Source: an uncultured Myxococcales bacterium
Lineage (GTDB): Bacteria > Myxococcota_A > UBA9042
Length of the DNA: 9,024 bases
Assembly (NCBI GenBank): GCA_937915965.1
Contig: CALGHC010000625.1
Coordinates: 1-9,024 of the forward strand
Direction: 5' to 3'
Shown: in pieces, positions 1 to 7,446 of the stretch
Layout: the number at the start of each line of letters is the position of its first letter
Numbering within the stretch: position 1 is the stretch's first letter
Translations under genes and position numbers: made by a program
The notes under the pieces: generated by a model
What the model was told of the DNA's origin: nothing
Seen by the model: the letters and a program-made list of their open reading frames with translations, nothing else
Databases searched by the model: none

Positions 1-2625
1 AGGCGACGGCCCCTGGGCAGCGCCCTCGCCATCGTAGAGGCCGAGGCGTGCGACGTCGTCCGCGTCCATGACCCCGCCCGAGCCGGTGCGGCCGGGCTGC
101 TGGCCATAGTAGATGCGGTAGCCGGCCAGATCGCCCTCCAGGCACTCGGAGGTGTTGCGACGCCACCGGACGATCAGCGTGCCGGCAGCCGACGTGGTCG
201 CCATGACCTCGTCACTCAGCGTGCTCTGGTGGGGACCGAGCGACTTGGGTGGCTCGGTGTTCTCGACGTCGCTGTCGTCGCTATCGAGCGCGGCGACGCG
301 GATGTAGTACGCCGTCGCGGGCAGCAGCCCCGTGAGCTGGATGTGGGCCTCGAGCGGGCTGGTGGCCAGGGCCTTGAGCGCGGCCGGGCTGATCACGGTG
401 GCCGCGCTGACGCCATCTGGCGCCATCACCGTCGTCCAGTCGTACCAGAACAAGCGCTCGTAGAACGCGGCCACCGCCGCAGAGTGCACAACGACGCCGA
501 TCTCGCGGTTGCCCTTGAAGCTGTTCTCGACGCCGTTGATGCTGGCAAAGAGCGTCGCCCTGCCATCGACGATCAGACTCTTGTTGTGGATCTTGGCGGT
601 GCCGTGGTCCTCGACGTCGTCGAGCCAGTCGTCCGAGGTCATGTCGAGGTAGCGCAGCTCGAGGTCGAGCTTCTCGCGCTCAGCGATGGCGTTGACGAGG
701 TCGTAGACGCTCTGACCGGGGCTAGCCTTGATGCGGGCGTCCAGGCGTTCGCACGAGATCCCCCGGCAGGACAGCAGAATGCGGACCTTCACCCCGCGTC
801 GGGCGGCGGCGAGGATCGCCTCGAGTAGGACGTTGGGCGTCTTCTCAAACGAGCCGTGCTTCTTGCCGCCCCAGCGGGCGGCGAGGCTGAGGTGCTGCAC
901 CACCAGCGTGTGTTTCGCCGAGGCGATGGCGGCGAGCATACCGCCGCGCTCGTCGAGGCTGGTGTCGGGCGAGATGACCAGCTCGGCGCCGACGCGCTCC
1001 TCGATGGTCTGCATCGGAGGTTCGCTGGGCACGTAACGTCCGTACCGCAGCGACGAGCGCGACTTGGTACCCGGCGGAGGAGGACCGTAGCGCCCGCGCC
1101 CATCAGCGTCGAGCGACGCGGGGTCGTCGCTGTAGCGGACATAGTCGTGGTGGTGGTCCGGGTCGACGTCGTCGCGCCACACCGCGAGCAGATCTTCGAC
1201 GACCCCGAGACGCGCCTTGCCCGGCGGCGTGCGCAGCTGAATCTCCCAGCCGCGGTTGCCGTATGAGTTGTCGACAGGGTGGCCGGTCGAGCCGTAGTTC
1301 TCCGAGCCAATGATGAGCCACTCCTCGTCGATGATCGCGTACTTGGAGTGATCGTACGAGTAGCGGTCGTCGATGCCGAGCTTCGAATCGGATCGGATCC
1401 AGTACACACGCCCCAGCCCGTGGGCCTTGTTGCCCGAACGCTCGCGTCCAGCTGCCTCGATGCGCCGGGCGACCTCGCGCTCCGAGTCTTTGAGCCCGTT
1501 GGCGACGCCGACGACGCCGCCCTCCATCGCCAACGAGACGTCAACGCCGCGCTCGACGGCAGCCACCAGGGCGTCGGCGATCTCGCTCGAGGTGAAGTAG
1601 TAGACGTGCACCTTGATGTCGCGCTTGGCGGCCGCAAACGCCCGCACGGTGCCGGCGAAGTTGCTGTCGGGCGCGGCCGTCATCGTGACGATGGTGTCTT
1701 CGTCGTGGCGGCGCGAGACAAAGGCGCTCTGGCCGGCACTCCAGATGCGGTGAACGACCGCCTGCCCGAGCGAGGCGCGCGACGAGCCGGCGTCCCAATC
1801 GGCGAAGCTGTTTGTGTCCGGGAGCAGCTTGCCAGCCGCGTCGCGGTTGCGGGCGTAGACGCGGTTGCGCCGCGAAAACGGCGGCGAAGGCAGGAAGATG
1901 TTGGTCGCCGTCATCAGCGGCGGTCCTCTCCACAGCGATCCGAGGGCGAGGCCCTGGTCGCGCTCGGTCTCGCGAAGCCGACTCTGGTCCGGCACGCCGG
2001 CGCGCGCATCGCCGACCCTGCCGAAGTTGTAGGGCACCGCGTCGAGCACGACGGGATCGCCCTCGTCGCGATCGGGACCGACGAGGGCGATAATGCCCGC
2101 GTCGGGTCGCCCTGACCGCAGCCACGCGCCATGCCGGTCCACGGGCCCCTCAAACCGCACATCCGCCACCTTGGGGTCATTGGCGGGCAGGGCCTCGTCG
2201 TTGCCGAGCTCGAAGTCGGGCGGGAAACCGAAGTTGGTAGCGAAGACGGCCGCGTCGGCAGCCACCCAGACCTCGGCCCCGGCCGCGACGACGTTTGTGG
2301 CGCTGCTGGCCATGAAGACGATGTCGCGGCGCTCGGAGTGCCCACGCGGCCGCATCAGCGGCGAGACGGCGCCGTACTCGTCGGTCAGGCTGCAGCCGGT
2401 GAGATCAAAGGGAGCGCCGCTGTAGTTTGCGATCCGGATCGCCAGCGAGCCCGGGCCGTTCGCGGGATTCAGCAAAAAGGCCGAGATCGCGATGGCCCGC
2501 GTGGCGTCGGCAGACCCGGTCGCCGAGCTCGCGGCCTGCTGTGCGGGCGAACACGCGCCGACGAGCGCCACGACGGCGAGCGCCGCCCACCCTGCCATCG
2601 CCTTTCGCCAATCGGCTCGTCTCAC
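1..2625 (-). CDS. Lipoprotein with lamin-tail-like domain, two PLD (HKD) domains and Fn3-like segments; 3' end outside window
   Basis: Probable surface-anchored phosphodiesterase of the phospholipase D superfamily, acting on nucleic acid or phospholipid. 875 codons are visible and the frame is still open at base 1. The GTG start overlaps the upstream gene's stop (GTGA, 2622-2625) and has GGAGG at 2633-2637, 7 nt away. A hydrophobic segment ends in a lipobox (LVGAC, Cys25). Residues ~44-203 resemble a lamin-tail domain (a DLTGC-type turn and a late VVLDAVPY strand). Residues 204-309 are unassigned. Two PLD halves follow (~310-500 and ~545-730). The first has H426, K428, D433 then GSEN, an exact HxKx4Dx6GSxN match; the second has H680, K682, D687 then ASIN in place of GSxN. 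Residues ~735-795 and 815 onward look like fibronectin-III repeats. The active site appears intact. Motifs cannot separate nuclease from lipase; the neighbouring SNases and HhH protein favour a nuclease. The missing C-terminus could hold more domains. Confidence 0.9.
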   Translation of the reverse strand, partial: MRRADWRKAMAGWAALAVVALVGACSPAQQAASSATGSADATRAIAISAFLLNPANGPGSLAIRIANYSGAPFDLTGCSLTDEYGAVSPLMRPRGHSERRDIVFMASSATNVVAAGAEVWVAADAAVFATNFGFPPDFELGNDEALPANDPKVADVRFEGPVDRHGAWLRSGRPDAGIIALVGPDRDEGDPVVLDAVPYNFGRVGDARAGVPDQSRLRETERDQGLALGSLWRGPPLMTATNIFLPSPPFSRRNRVYARNRDAAGKLLPDTNSFADWDAGSSRASLGQAVVHRIWSAGQSAFVSRRHDEDTIVTMTAAPDSNFAGTVRAFAAAKRDIKVHVYYFTSSEIADALVAAVERGVDVSLAMEGGVVGVANGLKDSEREVARRIEAAGRERSGNKAHGLGRVYWIRSDSKLGIDDRYSYDHSKYAIIDEEWLIIGSENYGSTGHPVDNSYGNRGWEIQLRTPPGKARLGVVEDLLAVWRDDVDPDHHHDYVRYSDDPASLDADGRGRYGPPPPGTKSRSSLRYGRYVPSEPPMQTIEERVGAELVISPDTSLDERGGMLAAIASAKHTLVVQHLSLAARWGGKKHGSFEKTPNVLLEAILAAARRGVKVRILLSCRGISCERLDARIKASPGQSVYDLVNAIAEREKLDLELRYLDMTSDDWLDDVEDHGTAKIHNKSLIVDGRATLFASINGVENSFKGNREIGVVVHSAAVAAFYERLFWYDWTTVMAPDGVSAATVISPAALKALATSPLEAHIQLTGLLPATAYYIRVAALDSDDSDVENTEPPKSLGPHQSTLSDEVMATTSAAGTLIVRWRRNTSECLEGDLAGYRIYYGQQPGRTGSGGVMDADDVARLGLYDGEGAAQGPSP

Positions 2626-4877
2626 AAGCGTGCCTCCAACTCAAGTCGCAGCCAGTGGCTCGGGTTGGGTTCACGCGCCAACGTGCCGGCGCGTTCGTCG
2701 AGCAGATCGTAGTACTGGTATCGCACCTTGAGCCACCACGCGGTGCCGACATTGTACGAAGCCTCCGTGTAGGCCGTGAAGATCTTGTCGAGGTAGGAAT
2801 CGTCGCCGATCGCCTCTTCGTTGTAGGCCGCTCGCGCCCGCAACCGCAGGTCAGCGCGGGCGCGCCACGTGCCGACCAGATAGGCCGACATGTCCTCGCG
2901 GAAGGCGTCGGCGAACTCCGCCTTGCCGTCGTCGATGAGCCGGTATTGGAAACGAGCGATAATGCTGGCGACCGATGACGGCCGCACGGCCAGCTGCACG
3001 GCGCCCTGAAGCTTCTCTCCCTGGCAGTAGGGCGGTTCGCCGTCGAGCAGGGTCGACGCCGCGGTCTCGAAGCAGTTGCCCCGGCCGCTGTCGCTCAGAT
3101 CCTTGTCGGAGTACTCCAACCACAGCCCCGGCTCAAAGCGGCGGTTCATCTGGTACGCCGCGCCCACGCGGACGTGTCCCGCGACGACGTTGGCCTCGGG
3201 GGCGTCGTCGCCCGACTCGTCCTGGGCCCGCTTGCGCATCCAGGCGTCGCCCGCCGCGCGCAACTGCAAGGCGCCAAAGCTACCCGCGTACTTGAATCGC
3301 AGGCCCGCTTCGTCGCGGGCACGCAAGCCGTCGTACTCGTCGGCCGCAGCGATCGGGCGGGCGTACGGGTTGGCGAAGTCGCGGTCGTAGTAGCGCAGCG
3401 ACGCCTCCAGCTCGTGATCCTTGCTGGTGAGGGTCGAGCGGGTGATCGCCCCCCAGCCGCCGCCTGCGGGCTGTTCGTCGAGCGAGCGCGACACCTCGAA
3501 GAAGACATCGACCCGGTCGTAGCCCCAGGCGCCGTCGACACCGACGGCGCCGAAGGGGCCGCCATAGGGCAGGCGCGACCACTCCTGGAAGTCGAGCTTC
3601 ATGTCGGCGTTGTCGACCGCCCATTGCACCGAAGCGAAGTAGCCGGTCACGCCCAGGTGGGTGCGGCCGTCGCGAAAGACGCTGACGTTTCCGCCGACGA
3701 CCGCGTCGCTGTAGATATTGGGAAGCGTCTGATACGAGTAGCGGCTCGTCAGCTCGTCGGGATCGGACAAGGTCTTGTAGACCAGGGGCGACTTGCAGGC
3801 GTCGTCTGCGTCGTCGAGCGGATCGTCGCAGCGCGTGCGGTCGTAGAGCTCGTACTGGTAGAGGCTGTGGCTCTCGTAGGATCCGAAGGCGTAGGCCTGC
3901 ATCCAGGCCTTGCCGACCGCCAGGCGCCGAATACCAACGGCGACCCCCCGCATACGCTCGCTCCAACCGTAGTCGGGCGACATGTAGCGCTCGCCGGCCG
4001 CCCCCGTGCATGGGCTGGCGTCGAGCTCCCCCTGTGACTCCTTGCACGCGCCAGTCAGGTCCTGGCTGTAGTTGATGGCGTTGTCGACCTGGATGCCGTT
4101 GGGGGTGTACTGCGACGAGTTGTCGAGGGTCAGGCGCTGGCCAAAGCCGATACGGAAGGTGCCCGCTACCACGTGGTACACGGGGGTCTTCCACTGCGCA
4201 TAGAACTTGGGCACATGCGGCGCCGGCGTGGCCGGCTCGGCGGTCAGGGCTTCGCGGGTGGCGTCGTGGGTGACTTCGCCCAGACGGGTGCGGGTCAGCA
4301 CTGCCGCGCCGCCGAACTCCCAGGCTCCGTGGGCCTGCAACGTGCCGACCAGCGCCATGCTCGGTGCGTCCTGGTCGCCGATCACCGTGGTGGTCTTGTA
4401 GCCGATCCGACCGGAGACTCCGCGCTGTTTGCCGTCCGCGTCGCGCCCGGCGATCGGCACGATGAAGGCCCGCAACGCGTCGAGTTTGCGCTCGGTCAGC
4501 ACCGCGGTGGAGACCAGCGCGTCGAGATCCTGGATGCCACCGGAGGCGTCGCTATGCGCGAGGATCCCGTCGACATCGGCGTAGCTCAGGTTGGGCAATC
4601 GGTAGAGCTCTTCGCGGCTGGCTGTGGCCAGATCGACGGGATCGTGCAGAAGCTCACGCAGGGTCTGGAAGGCGGTCTCATCGATCTGGTTGGCCGAGTA
4701 GAGGTCGAGCAGGTCCTCTTCGGTCTCCACCTCGACGAAATAGCCGTAGTCGGCGGCCGAGGCGACGCCAGCGCCCGCGAAGACGAAGGCAGCGGTCGCG
4801 CAGACACCCATCGCGAGAGCCCGTCGGGACGTGCGCACGTCGCCGCGATCGCGGCTTCCGCCGCCGGCCTTTGCCAT
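2622..4877 (-). CDS. Exported ComEA-like helix-hairpin-helix protein with probable outer-membrane beta-barrel
   Basis: The product is 751 aa. The ATG at 4877 is chosen because AAGAGG (4885-4890) lies 7 nt upstream and the signal peptide then begins near the N-terminus; a 32-codon upstream extension would overlap the SNase gene and bury the signal. A basic stretch with TSRRALAMG is followed by a hydrophobic core and an ASA-type cleavage site near residue 41. Residues ~81-139 match the ComEA-type double HhH pattern (LATASREELYRLPNLS, later GIQDLDALVS and LTERKLDALRAFI), a non-specific DNA-binding fold in known relatives. From ~155 to the end the sequence is rich in alternating polar/aromatic stretches (KFYAQWKTPVY, MQAYAFGSYES, ending HWLRLELEARL), typical of a large beta-barrel. 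Three close Cys pairs (278/290, 350/361, 602/618) probably lie in loops. The gene sits 13 nt after the SNase gene and its stop overlaps the PLD gene start. Pore or uptake function is inferred from fold and context. A non-transporting surface barrel is the alternative. Confidence 0.88.
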   Translation of the reverse strand: MAKAGGGSRDRGDVRTSRRALAMGVCATAAFVFAGAGVASAADYGYFVEVETEEDLLDLYSANQIDETAFQTLRELLHDPVDLATASREELYRLPNLSYADVDGILAHSDASGGIQDLDALVSTAVLTERKLDALRAFIVPIAGRDADGKQRGVSGRIGYKTTTVIGDQDAPSMALVGTLQAHGAWEFGGAAVLTRTRLGEVTHDATREALTAEPATPAPHVPKFYAQWKTPVYHVVAGTFRIGFGQRLTLDNSSQYTPNGIQVDNAINYSQDLTGACKESQGELDASPCTGAAGERYMSPDYGWSERMRGVAVGIRRLAVGKAWMQAYAFGSYESHSLYQYELYDRTRCDDPLDDADDACKSPLVYKTLSDPDELTSRYSYQTLPNIYSDAVVGGNVSVFRDGRTHLGVTGYFASVQWAVDNADMKLDFQEWSRLPYGGPFGAVGVDGAWGYDRVDVFFEVSRSLDEQPAGGGWGAITRSTLTSKDHELEASLRYYDRDFANPYARPIAAADEYDGLRARDEAGLRFKYAGSFGALQLRAAGDAWMRKRAQDESGDDAPEANVVAGHVRVGAAYQMNRRFEPGLWLEYSDKDLSDSGRGNCFETAASTLLDGEPPYCQGEKLQGAVQLAVRPSSVASIIARFQYRLIDDGKAEFADAFREDMSAYLVGTWRARADLRLRARAAYNEEAIGDDSYLDKIFTAYTEASYNVGTAWWLKVRYQYYDLLDERAGTLAREPNPSHWLRLELEARL
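2633..2637 (-). promoter_or_regulatory. Ribosome binding site of the PLD gene, inside the HhH-barrel gene
   Basis: GGAGG on the minus strand lies 7 nt before the GTG at 2625 and within the last codons of the HhH-barrel gene. Together with the GTGA stop/start overlap this supports a GTG start and coupled translation. Confidence 0.8.
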
Positions 4878-4884
4878 TGTGGCG

Positions 4885-4890
4885 CCTCTT
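4885..4890 (-). promoter_or_regulatory. Ribosome binding site of the HhH-barrel gene
   Basis: AAGAGG on the minus strand lies 7 nt before the ATG at 4877, in the 13-nt gap after the small SNase stop. It decides for this start over an in-frame upstream extension that would overlap the SNase gene. Confidence 0.8.
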
Positions 4891-5493
4891 TCAGTCCTTC
4901 TCACAGGCGACCTCCTCGCACGCCCCCCACATCCCCTTCTTGGCAGCCTTCGCCTGGGCCTGCAGCTGCTCAAGCTCGTCCTTGCGGTCCGCGCCGCTGG
5001 GCGCGATGTAGAGCACGCATGCGTAGCCGCGCTCGACCAGCATGGCGTTGATGTCGTGCCCGTCGAGCGTCACCCACGCGAGCAGGCGCCCAAACATGTC
5101 GGTGCAATCCGGCTCGTAGTCGAGCTGGACCACCTGCCCCTCGACAAGGTCGGTGTTGAAAGCCTTGGCCTCCGCACCGTAGCAGTCCAGTTTGCCTTTG
5201 GTGGTCTCTGGCGTGTCGACGAGCAGGTAGCGGATCTTCTCGCCGCTCGTCAGCTCGATCGTGTCGCCATCTACTACCCGCTCGACCGTCGCCTCGCAGG
5301 GACCGCACTGCGAGTTTCGGCAACTCGGCGGGTCCTCGCTGCCGCAAGCCTGGACGAGCGTCACGCTGACGAGGGCGTTGATGGCGACGACCACCAACAC
5401 GAGTCGACGCGTTCGGCTGTGCACCGCGGACTGAAGAGCAGGCGCGAGGGACGCGAACGACGCGAACGACGCGAAGAGGGGGTTCACGGGCAC
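4891..5493 (-). CDS. Staphylococcal-nuclease-like (thermonuclease family) lipoprotein
   Basis: A 200-aa SNase-family protein expected to hydrolyse DNA and RNA phosphodiesters with Ca2+, outside the cytoplasm. The GTG at 5493 is chosen because GAGGAGA (5501-5507) lies 7 nt upstream; this overlaps the LTD gene by 10 nt. Alternatives are GTG 5487, which makes a GTGA overlap with the LTD stop, and GTG 5424, which gives a more usual ~27-residue signal peptide but has no visible ribosome site. The hydrophobic segment ends in a lipobox (LVQAC, Cys50). The SNase domain covers ~68-189: VVDGDTI (D75), R88 before the strand leading to VDTPET (D93, T94, E96), and MFGRLLAWV (R136). These match S. aureus nuclease R35, D40, T41, E43 and R87, so the site is complete. 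Cysteines at 58, 63, 66, 104 and 130 may stabilise it. The N-terminus has an odd Phe-Ala-Ser repeat from a 9-bp tandem repeat. It lies between the LTD and HhH-barrel genes. Confidence 0.92.
   Translation of the reverse strand: MPVNPLFASFASFASLAPALQSAVHSRTRRLVLVVVAINALVSVTLVQACGSEDPPSCRNSQCGPCEATVERVVDGDTIELTSGEKIRYLLVDTPETTKGKLDCYGAEAKAFNTDLVEGQVVQLDYEPDCTDMFGRLLAWVTLDGHDINAMLVERGYACVLYIAPSGADRKDELEQLQAQAKAAKKGMWGACEEVACEKD
5443..5478. repeat. 9-bp tandem repeat, four units, in the N-terminus of the small SNase gene
   Basis: The plus-strand units are CGCGAGGGA, CGCGAACGA, CGCGAACGA and CGCGAAGAG. On the coding strand they give a Phe-Ala-Ser repeat ahead of the hydrophobic signal segment. Its core (TCGTTCGCG on the minus strand) also occurs in the 18-bp array at 7447-7534, but on the opposite strand. 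Confidence 0.85.
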
Positions 5494-7253
5494 GAAGGGT
5501 TCTCCTCGCCCGGCGTGCCGTGGTTCTCGGAACCGTAGTTGTCTTCGGGGCGCGCGTCGCACCACAGACCGTCTTCGTTGGGGTCGAGCGCCCACGAGAA
5601 GCCATCAGCGGCGCTGCCCCAGGACGTCTGGTCGATCAGCTTGCCGCTGTGCGCGATCCACACACCGTTGCCCTTGGTGTTGCTCAGCGAGGTCGGCTTG
5701 TCGAAGATCACGGTGCCAGCCGGCAGGCCATCGTTCTCGTCGGCGTTCGCGCTGCGAGCCAGCACCACGAAGCCGCCCGCGGCGACGGGCAGGCATGCCG
5801 CCTGGGTGAGCGTAAACTCGCCAGGCAGCAGCACGGCGTCCTTGACCTTGCCGAGCTCAAGGCCGTTGAGATCGATGGCGCTGGTCGCGTAGAGCTCGAT
5901 CCACTCGCGCACCTTCTCTTCACCAGCGGGATTCGGCATGACCTCGTTGATGATCAGGTCTCCAGCGACTGGCGCCGCGACCGGTCGCGTGCTTCCGTCG
6001 GGAAGACAGCACATGCCCGCGTCGGCCTGACAGGGACAGGGAGGGTTGGCCGCGCCGGGGCTGCCGATGTCACCGGCTCCGTAGGCAACGATCGCCTCGC
6101 ACCACGAACGCGCGACCGAGCACTCCTCTCCGCTGTCTCCACCACCTGCCACGACCACGCCTTCAGAGTCGGCCGCCGCAGCGACTCCGGGGGTAGGCTT
6201 GGGGTAGGCGACCGCGTCGAGGGTGGTGCCATCGACGCCGATCCACAGCGTCCCGCCGCTGGAGTGCACCAGAGAGTCCGTAAACACGTAGTCGACCTTG
6301 GGCAACCCGCCAGCCTTCTTGAGGTCGGTCGTGTGGCCGAAGACAATCCAGCTGCCTGCGCTGACGCTCACGCACTGCGGCAGGTCGACCGAGCCGAAGA
6401 TGTCACCGGCGCTCTTACCGAACTGCAGGCCGTTGAGATCGATCGATCCGGAGACGTACACCTCGAACCACTCGCCGTCGCCGTCGCCTACCGCCTTGGC
6501 GTCGCTCATGATCTCAGAGATCCAGACGTCGCCACACGCCGGCTCGACAATGTCGCGGAAATCCCCGTTTTCAAGGCATTTGCCCGGGATCGCGCAGGCG
6601 GCGTTCGCCGAGCCGGGCGACCCCTTGAATTCCTGGTAGAGGTTCTCGTCGGTGGTTGCGTTGTCTAGCTTCGCGGCGCACCAGTTGTTGGGATCGTCGT
6701 TGGCGCTGGCATCCAGGGTCGTCGCGCTGAGCTGTATGGCGACGCCCGACTCAGCCTCGCCGAACTCCACCTCGTCGACGGTGGTCTTGCCGCAGCGCAA
6801 AGAGAGCTTGCCGCCGCCCTGCGTCATATCACCGAGCGTCGTTCCATAGCCGATGTCCATATGCGGCGGCTTGACCGCGTCCTCGGCGTTGCCGAGCACC
6901 AGATAGTCACCAGAGGCGATGGTGGTGCTGGGCATCTTGTAGGTGTGGGCGTTGCTGCCGTCGGCGCGAGAGAAGGTCACCTTGACGCCGTCGAGGTTGA
7001 TGTCCGCTGACGTCGCATTGTACAGCTCGAACCACTCCTGGCCTTTGTCGGTGCCGCTCGGGTCAGCGAGCACCTCGGTGAAGACCAGGTCGCCGAAGAT
7101 CAGGTTCGCACCGCAGGATGCCGCCGCGACGTCGTCCGAGCAGCCGCCGGCGACGAGACCGACCGATGCGATCAGGGAGGCGAATACCGTCATCCCCAAC
7201 CGATGTGCGTGATTGTGATGCTGTCGAGGACTTGTGGGGGTGTGCGGGTACAT
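5484..7253 (-). CDS. Lipoprotein of three tandem lamin-tail domains
   Basis: A 589-aa protein with no recognisable catalytic domain, probably a surface adhesin or scaffold. The ATG at 7253 has AAGGAAG just upstream (7259-7265) and is followed by a His-rich n-region, a hydrophobic core and a lipobox-like VAGGC (Cys38). The frame stays open upstream to a GTG at 7577, but that start lacks a ribosome site and would bury the signal peptide 108 residues in. Three LTDs follow at ~52-220, 242-406 and 431-588. Each begins with a strand of the LVFTEVLADP, VWISEIMSD or LIINEVMPNP type, then an E-W-F/I-E-L/V-Y strand and a D-L-x-G turn, and ends in a G-S/T-P-G-x-x-N-x-x-C motif. Each repeat has three aligned cysteines (154/192/220, 294/385/406, 487/565/588), the middle one always after Trp. 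Bacterial LTDs often accompany secreted hydrolases, including nucleases, which fits the neighbours. Ligand unknown; nucleic acid or surface polymer binding is inference. The stop overlaps the downstream SNase gene. Confidence 0.9.
   Translation of the reverse strand: MYPHTPTSPRQHHNHAHRLGMTVFASLIASVGLVAGGCSDDVAAASCGANLIFGDLVFTEVLADPSGTDKGQEWFELYNATSADINLDGVKVTFSRADGSNAHTYKMPSTTIASGDYLVLGNAEDAVKPPHMDIGYGTTLGDMTQGGGKLSLRCGKTTVDEVEFGEAESGVAIQLSATTLDASANDDPNNWCAAKLDNATTDENLYQEFKGSPGSANAACAIPGKCLENGDFRDIVEPACGDVWISEIMSDAKAVGDGDGEWFEVYVSGSIDLNGLQFGKSAGDIFGSVDLPQCVSVSAGSWIVFGHTTDLKKAGGLPKVDYVFTDSLVHSSGGTLWIGVDGTTLDAVAYPKPTPGVAAAADSEGVVVAGGGDSGEECSVARSWCEAIVAYGAGDIGSPGAANPPCPCQADAGMCCLPDGSTRPVAAPVAGDLIINEVMPNPAGEEKVREWIELYATSAIDLNGLELGKVKDAVLLPGEFTLTQAACLPVAAGGFVVLARSANADENDGLPAGTVIFDKPTSLSNTKGNGVWIAHSGKLIDQTSWGSAADGFSWALDPNEDGLWCDARPEDNYGSENHGTPGEENPSCP
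5501..5507 (-). promoter_or_regulatory. Ribosome binding site of the small SNase gene, inside the LTD gene
   Basis: On the minus strand GAGGAGA lies 7 nt before the GTG at 5493 and 13 nt before the GTG at 5487. The spacing favours 5493. The site is within the last codons of the LTD gene, so the two are probably translationally coupled. Confidence 0.65.
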
Positions 7254-7258
7254 GCTGG

Positions 7259-7265
7259 CTTCCTT
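7259..7265 (-). promoter_or_regulatory. Ribosome binding site deciding the triple-LTD gene start
   Basis: On the minus strand AAGGAAG lies 5 nt before the ATG at 7253. The upstream in-frame GTG at 7577 has no comparable site within 5-12 nt. This supports the start that puts the lipoprotein signal at the N-terminus. Confidence 0.75.
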
Positions 7266-7284
7266 GGCCCTTGGCCCTTGGGCC
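7263..7284. repeat. 7-bp triplicate with GGCCC/GGGCC inverted repeat next to the LTD gene ribosome site
   Basis: On the plus strand CTTGGCC, CTTGGCC and CTTGGGC follow each other (7263-7283). The segment 7273-7284 is GGCCCTTGGGCC, two 5-bp arms around a 2-nt centre. In the minus-strand transcript this lies just upstream of the AAGGAAG ribosome site of the LTD gene, so a weak hairpin could form there. With only a 2-nt loop it may instead be a by-product of the repeat. No regulatory role is shown. Confidence 0.5.
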
Positions 7285-7299
7285 TCTGGCAGTCTGACT

Positions 7300-7416
7300 T
7301 GCTTGGCGTCCGTGGCTTCGTTGGCGTCCGTGGCGTCCGTGGCTTCCGTGGCTTCCGTGGCTTCCGTGGCGTCCGTGGCGTCCGTGGCGTCCGTGGCGTC
7401 CGTGGCTTGTTTGGCC
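7300..7416. repeat. 9-bp tandem repeat, 11 clear units plus two degenerate edge units
   Basis: The plus-strand unit is TCCGTGGCG or TCCGTGGCT. Ten exact units and one diverged unit (7318-7326) run head to tail at 7309-7407, with decayed copies at 7300-7308 and 7408-7416. The last base of the unit alternates in blocks of G or T, which suggests growth by duplication of groups of units. Because 9 is a multiple of 3, copy-number changes would not shift any reading frame. In the LTD frame on the minus strand it would read as Ala-Thr-Asp/Glu repeats, if translated. Confidence 0.95.
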
Positions 7417-7446
7417 CCTGGCGTTCTCCGTCGCGGTGCTACCGGT

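Noticed and set aside
789..2752. Several minus-strand open frames in other registers (789-1637, 1541-2125, 1914-2345, 2405-2752)
   Set aside because: They are out of frame with the continuous PLD frame that carries both HKD motifs, and their Arg/Ser/Pro-rich products look like frame shadows.
3174..4037. Plus-strand open frame opposite the HhH-barrel gene
   Set aside because: It is open because of high third-position GC on the other strand; it has no domain, signal or ribosome site I can support.
2622..4877. TonB-dependent receptor
   Set aside because: I see no plug domain or TonB box; the N-terminal domain is an HhH module instead.
5520..6668. Long plus-strand open frame (382 codons) opposite the LTD gene
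   Set aside because: The minus-strand frame has a signal peptide, three LTDs and linked ribosome sites. The plus frame is Arg/Ala/Val-rich with no recognisable motif and is the usual antisense shadow in GC-rich DNA.
7273..7284. Intrinsic terminator between the SNase-OB and LTD genes
   Set aside because: The GGCCC/GGGCC arms have a 2-nt loop, are not followed by a T-tract on the minus strand, and arise from a tandem repeat.
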